Of a DNA stretch of 64,000 nucleotides, positions 19,964 to 26,839 are shown one piece after another. The translations under genes and the position numbers were made by a program. The notes under the pieces were generated by a model. That model was not told the DNA's origin. It made no database searches and saw only the letters and a program-made list of their open reading frames with translations. Numbering within the stretch: the stretch's first letter is position 1; every line of letters starts with the position of its first letter. This stretch comes from a virus. The stretch spans positions 1-64,000 of the IMG/VR virus record IMGVR_UViG_3300028844_006119. One strand, written 5' to 3'.

Positions 19964-20594
19964 GAAAAGCATCGAAAAGCGCCTTGAAGTTGTCGAAAAG
20001 ATCCAGTCTGGGGGCATCGACTGGCTCGCCAAAGAGGTCCAGGGCCTGTTTCAGAATGACAATGTCATTGGCGAGGCGGTAGAAGACCACGACACCACCA
20101 TCGCAGCACTCAAAGCACTCCTGGTGGAGAAGGGCATCATCACAGAAGATGAGGTTCAGGCTAAGCGCAAGCAGATCGACAAGATGCGCGCAGACGCCCT
20201 GAAGGCTCGCCAGAAGGAAGCAGAGATGCGCCAGGTCGCAGAGAATGCTAAAAAAGCAGCTCTGGAGGATCAAGGGCATCCCAATCTGAGTTCCCTCTTT
20301 CTGCGTCCAGATGGGGTCTACCCCGAGAGCCTTGTTGCTGTACCGGATCTCAGTGATGATGTCCTCATCTAACCACCGGCCGATCTCCGACCGGCAGTTG
20401 TAGACGATCAACGGCCGCGCCGCTTCGCCATACAGGCGTCGGCGCGGCCGTCTCTTTACGTACCCAGTCAGGGGCTTAGGGCGAAGAAACTTGTAGATCT
20501 TCACTCGGATCTTTTCCAACCTGACGTACTCCAGGAGCTCCGCCAACTCTTGTTGGCACTCGTAGAACGTGCCGTTCATCTCAATGTACTTCAC
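19869..20594 (-). CDS. Basic hypothetical protein; C-terminal half runs antisense to a real gene
   Basis: The GTG at 20594 has AGGAGGTATCAG upstream and overlaps the previous stop. An ATG six codons in is an alternative. The first about 100 residues look real (MNGTFYECQQELAELLEY, KFLRPKPLTGYVKRRPRRRL, EIGRWLDEDIITEIRY). After about 20290 the frame continues without a stop to 19869, but the sequence is Leu/Cys-rich and is the antisense of the coiled-coil gene at 19956-20372. The natural protein probably ends near 20290, and the long overlap points to a recombination junction, a missing stop or a sequence error. The boundaries are therefore unsure at the 3' end. Confidence 0.5.
   Translation of the reverse strand: MKYIEMNGTFYECQQELAELLEYVRLEKIRVKIYKFLRPKPLTGYVKRRPRRRLYGEAARPLIVYNCRSEIGRWLDEDIITEIRYSNKALGVDPIWTQKEGTQIGMPLILQSCFFSILCDLAHLCFLLASLQGVCAHLVDLLALSLNLIFCDDALLHQECFECCDGGVVVFYRLANDIVILKQALDLFGEPVDAPRLDLFDNFKALFDAFLRHLLLPLLCIVLLLCAFLRCRLPSPPQPLR
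19956..20372 (+). CDS. Coiled-coil hypothetical protein, 138 aa
   Basis: The first 105 residues are a convincing helical, Lys/Glu/Ala-rich protein (for example KALKARQKEAEMRQVAENAK). The last 35 (DQGHPNLSSLFLRPDGVYPE...) differ in character and are antisense to the conserved-looking part of the minus-strand gene starting at 20594. Either the tail is a genuine overlap or a recombination or sequence error removed the natural stop near 20275. A strong plus-strand hairpin terminator (20411-20451) follows. No family is recognised. Confidence 0.65.
   Translation: MSKKSIEKRLEVVEKIQSGGIDWLAKEVQGLFQNDNVIGEAVEDHDTTIAALKALLVEKGIITEDEVQAKRKQIDKMRADALKARQKEAEMRQVAENAKKAALEDQGHPNLSSLFLRPDGVYPESLVAVPDLSDDVLI
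20411..20451 (+). terminator. Large perfect hairpin, probable terminator of the first plus-strand block
   Basis: Twelve-base arms ACGGCCGCGCCG/CGGCGCGGCCGT are perfectly complementary, with an inner CGCC/GGCG stem. CTCTTTACG follows on the plus strand, 40 bases past the stop at 20372. It lies inside the minus-strand gene, where it encodes the Arg-rich RRPRRRLYGEAARP stretch. Confidence 0.6.
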
Positions 20595-20937
20595 CTGATA
20601 CCTCCTCCTCCGCCCCGTCATAGACATGCGCAGCGGTAGACATTCCCGCACACGCTGTCCGATTTTCGATGTACCGGGCCATGTAGGCACAGAATCCATT
20701 GGTGACTCCATGCTCCTTTTTCAGCGCCGCAGCCTCCTCATGCGGAAGCTTGCACCAATCGTTGAACAGCCCCCGAACAAGGCCGTCATGCATGCCAGTC
20801 TTCTTGAAGAAGAGCCGGTAAAAGTTTTCCCCGGCCTTTTCTGCGGCCACTCGTGATAGGAGTCCCTCCGCATGGAATCCGCTCTCGTCCGTGGCCTCTT
20901 TCCATGCCTGCTCCAGCTCTGCTGCTATGTTCTTCAT
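20581..20937 (-). CDS. Hypothetical helical protein, 118 aa
   Basis: The ATG at 20937 comes just after the ligase stop (20946). An ATG 30 bases upstream, inside the ligase gene, is less likely. The product is all-alpha-looking (ELEQAWKEATDESGFH; LSRVAAEKAGENFYRLFFKK; LVRGLFNDWCKLPHEEAAALKK). Three cysteines are scattered with no metal-site pattern. Its stop overlaps the next minus-strand start, so it is part of the four- to five-gene island with the ligase. Function unknown. Confidence 0.65.
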   Translation of the reverse strand: MKNIAAELEQAWKEATDESGFHAEGLLSRVAAEKAGENFYRLFFKKTGMHDGLVRGLFNDWCKLPHEEAAALKKEHGVTNGFCAYMARYIENRTACAGMSTAAHVYDGAEEEVSGEVH

Positions 20938-20945
20938 TGCCGTCT

Positions 20946-22244
20946 CTACAGTTCGGGGTTGATGCACTCATTTTCTGCTTTGTCTTCCCGCACCACGATG
21001 AAGCGAGGGAACTGCAGAGCGTCTGTCTTGTCTCCGCGAGACCTGTAGGTCCGCGACTCGTACTTGACCTGGACGACCTTGGGCCAGCTGTCCGTAGTCG
21101 AGTTGCTCTCGATGAACTGCTTGCTCCAGCCGTTGCCCATGTCGCAGATCTTCACAGTCTCCCCCAGATGGTTGATCTGAAAGAGCTCGACCGATCCCAA
21201 CTTGCCGGTGTACTTCCCTCGGCCATAGGCTCCGATCCCGTTGTCCGGGTCCCATAGCGCAATGAAATCATCCTCGAATACCGGCTTGATCTTTGCGCAG
21301 GCATTTCTCGGACGCTCTGCCTTGCCTCGAAGATTGAAGCCGCGATCCCCGTAGCTTTCGTTCGGATCGATGGCTACGAAGCCCTCCCATTTGCGGAAGT
21401 GGGCTAACTCCATGATCTCTTCCAAGGTCTCTGGGTACTCTCCCTCGACAAAGATCTCCGGGCACACAAGGTGGGACGCACTATTTGCAAATTCCTCGGC
21501 CCAGTCCAGTCGGATGGAGATCTTGGTGGTCCCTAGGAGCTGATGGCCATCCATCCAAGCCACGTCCCAGATGACATACCGAAGAAGGTCCGCGTCGTTC
21601 TGATGCTGAAGGGCCTTGTCCGTCTTGCTCTTCAGCACCTTGGCTACGTTCCACCGATCGTCCTCGTCGGATGCCCCGATGATCTCCCCCAGGAGGATGG
21701 TCCCGTTGGGAATAGTTGGCTGCTCGATGTCCCGGACAATTTGAGGAAACCGAGCCGTCCACGGGATGTCCGGCTCGAGGTGGTGATGGGGAAGCATCCT
21801 GCGTGAGTACATCTCACACCGACCTTCCAGGGTCTTTCGGACGACCATCATCTCGCCGTCGTACTTCCGAAGAAGCCACGCCTCCGATTGCTCAATCTTC
21901 TGCTTCATGGTCGCAGTGATCGAGTTGAACGGCTTGTAAAAGCAAAGGTTCGTGGGGAGCGTCTCCGCAGAGATAACGTCCACCTCCCCCTCGTCCGACT
22001 CCGTTCCGACCTCTACATAGCCCTTCCGGGTCTTCTTCAGGACCATCCGCTCTGCCAGGAGAACGGCGTCCTCCTCTGCTGTCATCTCGTTGGCTCGGCC
22101 AACGTTCTTAGGCTCTCCGAGATCGACGACCTCTTGCATTTTGCCGTCTAACTGCCCAAACTGGGTGTGGATCTCATTGCCGAATACGGCGATACTCCAT
22201 ACCCTCACTGCACCTGTACGACTCGTGTTACGAAATTCTCGCAT
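20946..22244 (-). CDS. ATP-dependent DNA ligase with N-terminal WGR domain
   Basis: 432 aa. The start follows GGAGGTAATTA. Residues about 12-77 fit a WGR domain (VWSIAVFGNEIHTQFGQLDG... TRKGYVE), although the central Trp-Gly-Arg reads Phe-Gly-Gln. The nucleotidyltransferase follows: motif I KYDGE with adenylated K127, motif III around E197 (LLGEIIG), motif IV E287-G288, and motif V K318-x-K320. A C-terminal GKYTGKLGS stretch leads into an OB fold. It would seal nicks during replication, repair or recombination. WGR domains bind nicked DNA ends in PARPs, so this one may target the ligase to nicks. RNA ligase activity is less likely given the OB domain. Confidence 0.85.
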   Translation of the reverse strand: MREFRNTSRTGAVRVWSIAVFGNEIHTQFGQLDGKMQEVVDLGEPKNVGRANEMTAEEDAVLLAERMVLKKTRKGYVEVGTESDEGEVDVISAETLPTNLCFYKPFNSITATMKQKIEQSEAWLLRKYDGEMMVVRKTLEGRCEMYSRRMLPHHHLEPDIPWTARFPQIVRDIEQPTIPNGTILLGEIIGASDEDDRWNVAKVLKSKTDKALQHQNDADLLRYVIWDVAWMDGHQLLGTTKISIRLDWAEEFANSASHLVCPEIFVEGEYPETLEEIMELAHFRKWEGFVAIDPNESYGDRGFNLRGKAERPRNACAKIKPVFEDDFIALWDPDNGIGAYGRGKYTGKLGSVELFQINHLGETVKICDMGNGWSKQFIESNSTTDSWPKVVQVKYESRTYRSRGDKTDALQFPRFIVVREDKAENECINPEL

Positions 22245-22264
22245 TAATTACCTCCGAGTTCTTT

Positions 22265-22492
22265 ATGACCGATAAAAGCCAGATACTAAAAGACGCCGAC
22301 ACAGAGATCGACGCCTTCGAGAAGTGGTTTCGAGAGCAAGGGGCAGAGCCCCTCGCAAGATTTGAGAAGGCCATCCTGAAGACCTTTCTTGTCGCAAAAG
22401 CGACTGAGAAGTTCAGAGCAACTTCTCCCCCAGAGGAGTCGGGTACATCATCTCCGACAGCTCCGGGCCACAGCCACTACCTTCTTCCGTAA
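22265..22492 (+). CDS. Small hypothetical protein, 75 aa
   Basis: The start lies 20 bases from the ligase start on the opposite strand. There is no clear ribosome-binding site. The first 50 residues form a credible helical protein (DTEIDAFEKWFREQGAEPLARF, then KAILKTFLVAK) like small phage proteins I have seen near structural genes. The Ser/Pro/Thr-rich tail overlaps, tail to tail, the end of the minus-strand gene at 22413 by 80 bases and may be an overrun. It is the only plus-strand gene in this island. Confidence 0.5.
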   Translation: MTDKSQILKDADTEIDAFEKWFREQGAEPLARFEKAILKTFLVAKATEKFRATSPPEESGTSSPTAPGHSHYLLP

Positions 22493-22814
22493 TGGCCGGC
22501 AGATACCCCTCTGACTTCTCCTTCGCAGTGGAGAAGTATTCAATCAGTTCCTGGGATACAGACCCTGCTATCGCTGCGCCTTGACCGTCCACGGCCCATT
22601 GGAGCCAGCTGGACACATAGATGCCCAGTCGGGGGTCATAGCGAACCGCCAAGGCCTCCGCGTCATGCTCCGCTACCTCGACACAGCTAATGGCCCAAAA
22701 GGGGAATCGGCCCCCATCACGGGGGCCAGCCCCACACTTCGGGCACTGGTAGAGACCTTCTGCGATCTCTACCAGCCTGTGTCCCCTGTTGAGGGGACAC
22801 AGCATCAGGCCCAT
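22413..22814 (-). CDS. Zinc-finger-like hypothetical protein, 133 aa
   Basis: From the ATG at 22814 the N-terminus has CPLNRGH followed by CPKCGAG about 20 residues later, a rubredoxin- or zinc-ribbon-like site. The rest is mixed, with aromatic residues (GIYVSSWLQWAVDGQ) and a polar tail. Its start overlaps the end of the membrane-protein gene upstream. It converges with the small plus-strand gene (overlap 80 bases). No family is recognised. Confidence 0.6.
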   Translation of the reverse strand: MGLMLCPLNRGHRLVEIAEGLYQCPKCGAGPRDGGRFPFWAISCVEVAEHDAEALAVRYDPRLGIYVSSWLQWAVDGQGAAIAGSVSQELIEYFSTAKEKSEGYLPAITEEGSGCGPELSEMMYPTPLGEKLL

Positions 22815-23149
22815 CTCGAGGGCTGCAGGCGCGTAATGCGCCGGATTTCCGGGATGTGGTCTTGCGGCTTTTGGCACGTCCCCATCCACCACGCCGCCTC
22901 CTGCGGCGTTAGCCGGACAGACTTTCCTCCCCAGGCAGGGTCGCCTGGGGGAACCTCTACCCATTCCCGAGGGGGTACCTCTCTCTCCTCCAGCTCCTCC
23001 CCCGACTGCTTAGCCGCGTTCCCTACGCACGCTCTCTTGAAGAGCTCCATGTTCCTCGCGGCTTCCTCGTCCATCTTTTCGTTCTCGTCCAGTAGCCAAT
23101 TGGCTACTGGACCGACGACCATCATGGTCGCGGTGATTACTCCAAGCAT
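22805..23149 (-). CDS. Small membrane-anchored protein, 114 aa
   Basis: The ATG at 23149 has a perfect ATGGAGGTAAC ribosome-binding site. Residues 3-20 (GVITATMMVVGPVANWLL) form a membrane anchor, and the remainder is a charged cytoplasmic or periplasmic domain with Trp-rich segments (REWVEVPPGDPAWGG; AAWWMG). The protein resembles single-pass small phage proteins only in general layout. A degenerate CATAAGTA box upstream (23160-23190) may drive the whole minus-strand island through the ligase. Confidence 0.65.
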   Translation of the reverse strand: MLGVITATMMVVGPVANWLLDENEKMDEEAARNMELFKRACVGNAAKQSGEELEEREVPPREWVEVPPGDPAWGGKSVRLTPQEAAWWMGTCQKPQDHIPEIRRITRLQPSRWA

Positions 23150-23159
23150 GTTACCTCCA

Positions 23160-23190
23160 TGTTTGCGGTACACTGTACTTATGCCTCCAA
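23160..23190 (-). promoter_or_regulatory. Degenerate copy of the CATAAATA promoter box
   Basis: The minus strand reads GGAGGCATAAGTACAGTGTAC. The GGAGGCATAA part matches the other copies, and the core differs by one base (CATAAGTA). The small palindrome GTACACTGTAC overlaps its downstream side. It lies about 30 bases before the start at 23149. Confidence 0.5.
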
Positions 23191-23212
23191 AGGGCTCATT
23201 TTTGAGGGCTGA

Positions 23213-26200
23213 ATGATCACATCCCAACAAGTGAATCAGATGCACATGTCCTCCATGCAATCGCATGGCATGGCGCAGGGGATGATGCCCTCTCAGCCGA
23301 TGATGGGGATGTCCCAGTACCCTCCGACGTTCAGCTACTCGATGGCTGGACAGCAGAACCCCAATGAGCGGGTTGGGCGGAGAGCCGCGGGAGCTATGGT
23401 TGGCGCCGCACAGGGGGCCTTGGGCGTAGCGAGTGTGGCAAACCTGGGCCTCGGAGTGGCCGGCATGGCGGGACTCGCCGCCACCACCGGACCCGTGGGG
23501 TGGGCAGGAGGCTTGCTCGCGGGGGGAGGCATTATGGCAGCCCAGGCCACCGTGGGTGGGATGGCCCAGGGCATGAAGTTCGGTGGGCAGGTCAACCAGA
23601 TGTTCGGCAACCAGCAGTTTGCCAACGCCTCCAACCCCTCTGGCCGAGGATTCGACTCCAAGCAGCTGCACCAGATGTATGGCGCCGTGCGCGCAATCGA
23701 GAAGGACGACCCCTTCGTCAATATGAAGGACGCCCTGCGCGTCACCGAGAAGTTCGGCAGCCAGTTTGGGATACAGCAAGGAGTGCGGGACGCGGAAAAG
23801 CTGTCAGCCAGGGTCACCGAGCTGGGTAAGACTCTTTCCAGTATGGCTAAGACGATGGGCACGACCATCGACGAGGCCGGGAACATCATGGGCATGTCCC
23901 GCGGTGCCGGTTTTTACACCGCGCAGGATGTCATGGGCAATACCCAGGACTTCACGTTCAAGCGCGGTAGGGGCTTCACCTCTCAACAGACTGGGCAGAT
24001 CCAGGGAGCCGGTGCTGCAGCATCCAGGAGCATTGGCTTAACGGGACAATCTGGAGCCAGGTTCGCATCTAGGATGGTGGACGACCTGTCCATCATGGAA
24101 GAGATGGGGGCTATCGATAAGAACGCCTTGATGGATATGACGGGCACTACGACCATGAACGATGCGGCCGCAGCGTTCTCCGGGCGCACGCAGCAGCTCT
24201 TCCAGAGCACCATGTCTCAGGGCGTGGGCAACGCGATGATGACCGCACTGGGGAAGAAAGATAAGAGCGGGAGGTTTACCGGGGAGATCGACCAATCTCT
24301 CCTGCGAGAGATGACTTCTGGTTCCGTCGACTTCGAGAGTATTACCCGTAGGGGACAGAGAAACGCGTCAACTGGGACTGCGCGTGCGTCCTTCGAAGAG
24401 AACAAGGATCAGATCCTCGGGAACGTGATGGGGTCCGGCGAGGGAGTTGATGCTCTGATGAGTGTCATCCAAGTTACGGCAGAGAAGCACGATAAGTCCA
24501 TGCAGCTGGTCTTCAAGCAGATCACAGGAGGAAATGCGAAAGAATTTCGCATGCTCAATGACATGTACGAGAAGGGCGAAGCCGCTCGTGCAGAGCGCAT
24601 GAAGCAGATGACTCTTGAGGCGCAAATGCGGTCCCACCAGCAGAATCTCCGAGAAAACCACACGATTGGGGGGCTAACTCAGCAGTTCGTCGGAGGGCTC
24701 AAGGATACATTCGTCAATCCCGCCCAGGACGCGGGGGCGAACATAGCTGCCGGGTTTGGGGCCGGCGGGGAAGAGCTTCGCATGGGAATACTAAAAATGC
24801 GTAACGCCGGGACTGCGACCTTTTCTACTTCTAAGGGGGCGATATCGGGAGTCGAAGCCCTGATGGATCAGGTCGACGCCGCGACCGACGCGAAGGGAAA
24901 CATTGACTACGGCGCGCTAGGGGCTGCGGGCGTCAGCAGAGATCGAGCCGACCTCGTTACGGGCGGTTCCGCACTGCGCAACACAGACCGCCTGACGTTC
25001 GCCGCCGCCAGCGGAAGGACGGGAGATCTCCAATCGGGGCTTGCTTCGCACTTAAAGGGTACTTCGGCGGCCGGCAAGGCGGGCAATATGTCTGCTCAGG
25101 ACAAGGCGCGCATCCAGACTAAGATCTCTGAGGCAAATAGGGAAAGAGACCCAGAAAAGAAAGCCGCGCTTCTGAAGCAGATCCGGGAGGACGTAAACTC
25201 TGCGCTGAATGGTCGGCCCCCTACCAGCCAGGATCATGTAGCCGCTGCTCACGCCCACCAAGTCCTTGATATCCCGGCCCGGGAAAGTAAAGACACCCTG
25301 GACGCGGTCATCGCGGAGGTAGGGGGAGAGCTGGGGCTTCAGGTCGTGCAAGCCGGGAGGTCAGCAGATCTGGACCTCGAGAAGTCTAATCTGTACGACC
25401 AGACAGTCATGACACAGGACCAGCTTCAGGATCTGTTTGGGACGGGAGGGGGTCGCGGAGATCGAGTACTGAAGGGCGCGGCGACAGGCGCAGGACTAGG
25501 GGCCTACGCTGGAGGGGTCCCGGGTGCCGTGCTCGGCGGCATCGCCGGCGGCATCGCCGGCTCGCTGGGCGGAGGCGGCGAGATCGCCGACCTAGTCGCC
25601 GGCGGGGCAGGAGCAGCGCTGATAGGCAAAGCGACCAGCGGCAAAAAGATGAAGGATATTGATACAGCCATCGCCGCATCGGGAGGAGACGATGCGGCGG
25701 CGGCCAAGAAGCTCTCTGTCGCACTTGGCATCGAAGTCAGTGCCGACGACGTTAAGGTCTATAGGTCCGTCATAGACAGCAAGACCGGCACCAGCAATGC
25801 AGGGGAGCGCACATTACATAGTGACGGGGAGGGGGCCTACGACAAGGACTACACGGACGTCTTTGAGATGGCAGGGAAGGCGAATGACAGCCTGGAGGCC
25901 GAAGCCGCAGGCAAGCTGTTCCAGTCCATGAAAGATCTAAGCACGACGCTATCGCAGGACCTTGCGGGCGTAGAGGGCATGGACGAGGCAGCACTGGGTC
26001 TGCAGAATGCAACGGGCCTCACGGGATACCGTAAAAGCATGAAGGACGCCGTTGCGGCTGCGGCTGCAAGCGGGTTGACGAGTGACAAGCTCGGCGATGG
26101 TGCCAGCCGGCAAGCCCAGCTAGTGGCCAAGGCCAGTGAGGATGTCCTTAAGGTCAAGGCTCTCGACAAGGGCGGGCAGGTAAACATCTCCGAGCTCAAG

Positions 26201-26566
26201 AAGAAGCTCAATATAGGGAAGGGGACTGCGCTGTCCGACAAGATCAAGAATTTGGCAGGAGAGGACTCCACCATCTCGACCGAAGATGCGATGAAGCTTA
26301 TGTCCGACGCAGGAGGCGATAACATCGCCGCTCTTGCTCGAGATGGCGTTGGGGCAATGGATACGGTCTTGCAATCCGGTATGAGTCCCATGGAGATTCA
26401 GCTTAAGTCGGCTAAGGAGTCAGCTGAGTCTGTTCGCAAGAATGCTGAGATGATCGACGCCATTTACTCCAGGATGTCGGGAACGGCGCCCACCAACCCA
26501 GATAGCTCGGTGGCAGGATTCCGCACCAACATAAAGTCTTTTCGGGAAAACCCGGATGAGAACTAA
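23213..26566 (+). CDS. Tape-measure-like tail protein, 1117 aa
   Basis: This is a long protein rich in Ala, Gly, Met and Gln, with helical stretches broken by hydrophobic, Gly-rich segments (residues about 57-120 and 755-815) that would be membrane-inserting after ejection. The N-terminus is Met/Gln/Ser-rich and disordered. Length, composition and position ahead of the hub genes fit a tape-measure protein. As such it would set tail length, roughly 1.5 A per residue or about 165 nm, and be ejected with the genome. The frameshifted chaperone pair that should assemble on it is at 11.7-12.8 kb. GAGG precedes the ATG. No enzymatic motif is seen. Confidence 0.75.
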   Translation: MITSQQVNQMHMSSMQSHGMAQGMMPSQPMMGMSQYPPTFSYSMAGQQNPNERVGRRAAGAMVGAAQGALGVASVANLGLGVAGMAGLAATTGPVGWAGGLLAGGGIMAAQATVGGMAQGMKFGGQVNQMFGNQQFANASNPSGRGFDSKQLHQMYGAVRAIEKDDPFVNMKDALRVTEKFGSQFGIQQGVRDAEKLSARVTELGKTLSSMAKTMGTTIDEAGNIMGMSRGAGFYTAQDVMGNTQDFTFKRGRGFTSQQTGQIQGAGAAASRSIGLTGQSGARFASRMVDDLSIMEEMGAIDKNALMDMTGTTTMNDAAAAFSGRTQQLFQSTMSQGVGNAMMTALGKKDKSGRFTGEIDQSLLREMTSGSVDFESITRRGQRNASTGTARASFEENKDQILGNVMGSGEGVDALMSVIQVTAEKHDKSMQLVFKQITGGNAKEFRMLNDMYEKGEAARAERMKQMTLEAQMRSHQQNLRENHTIGGLTQQFVGGLKDTFVNPAQDAGANIAAGFGAGGEELRMGILKMRNAGTATFSTSKGAISGVEALMDQVDAATDAKGNIDYGALGAAGVSRDRADLVTGGSALRNTDRLTFAAASGRTGDLQSGLASHLKGTSAAGKAGNMSAQDKARIQTKISEANRERDPEKKAALLKQIREDVNSALNGRPPTSQDHVAAAHAHQVLDIPARESKDTLDAVIAEVGGELGLQVVQAGRSADLDLEKSNLYDQTVMTQDQLQDLFGTGGGRGDRVLKGAATGAGLGAYAGGVPGAVLGGIAGGIAGSLGGGGEIADLVAGGAGAALIGKATSGKKMKDIDTAIAASGGDDAAAAKKLSVALGIEVSADDVKVYRSVIDSKTGTSNAGERTLHSDGEGAYDKDYTDVFEMAGKANDSLEAEAAGKLFQSMKDLSTTLSQDLAGVEGMDEAALGLQNATGLTGYRKSMKDAVAAAAASGLTSDKLGDGASRQAQLVAKASEDVLKVKALDKGGQVNISELKKKLNIGKGTALSDKIKNLAGEDSTISTEDAMKLMSDAGGDNIAALARDGVGAMDTVLQSGMSPMEIQLKSAKESAESVRKNAEMIDAIYSRMSGTAPTNPDSSVAGFRTNIKSFRENPDEN

Positions 26567-26569
26567 GTA

Positions 26570-26839
26570 ATGAGTACCTCAGACACAGACGATCTTTTGA
26601 TCGCATCTCAGATCTCCGATACGCGGATCGAGTCTTCTTACGAAGTCGAGGCTGCTGCGGGCCGTCGTCAGACCGTTCTGCTAGTTGAGTTTCCAACTAT
26701 CGACGATCTGATGGTCCAGGGCATGAGGAACGTCGCCGGAACCATCAAGTTCCGGGACATCAAGTACCAATCCCTCATGGATAGGGATTTGGTTACTCAA
26801 TTGGTTAGGGTCCACCTTCCGATAGAGAGGTCCTCGTGA
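26570..26839 (+). CDS. Small tail or baseplate protein, 89 aa
   Basis: It lies three bases after the tape-measure stop and overlaps the next start by GTGA. A strand-rich segment (RRQTVLLVEFPTIDDLM) is flanked by polar sequence. Its position between the tape measure and the hub genes suggests a baseplate or tail-tip component such as a small hub adaptor. The sequence shows no recognisable family. Confidence 0.6.
   Translation: MSTSDTDDLLIASQISDTRIESSYEVEAAAGRRQTVLLVEFPTIDDLMVQGMRNVAGTIKFRDIKYQSLMDRDLVTQLVRVHLPIERSS

Noticed and set aside
22581-23216. A 211-codon plus-strand frame ahead of the tape-measure gene
   Set aside because: It runs antisense to two minus-strand genes that have good starts and protein-like sequence; it has low-complexity Ser runs and no ribosome-binding site.
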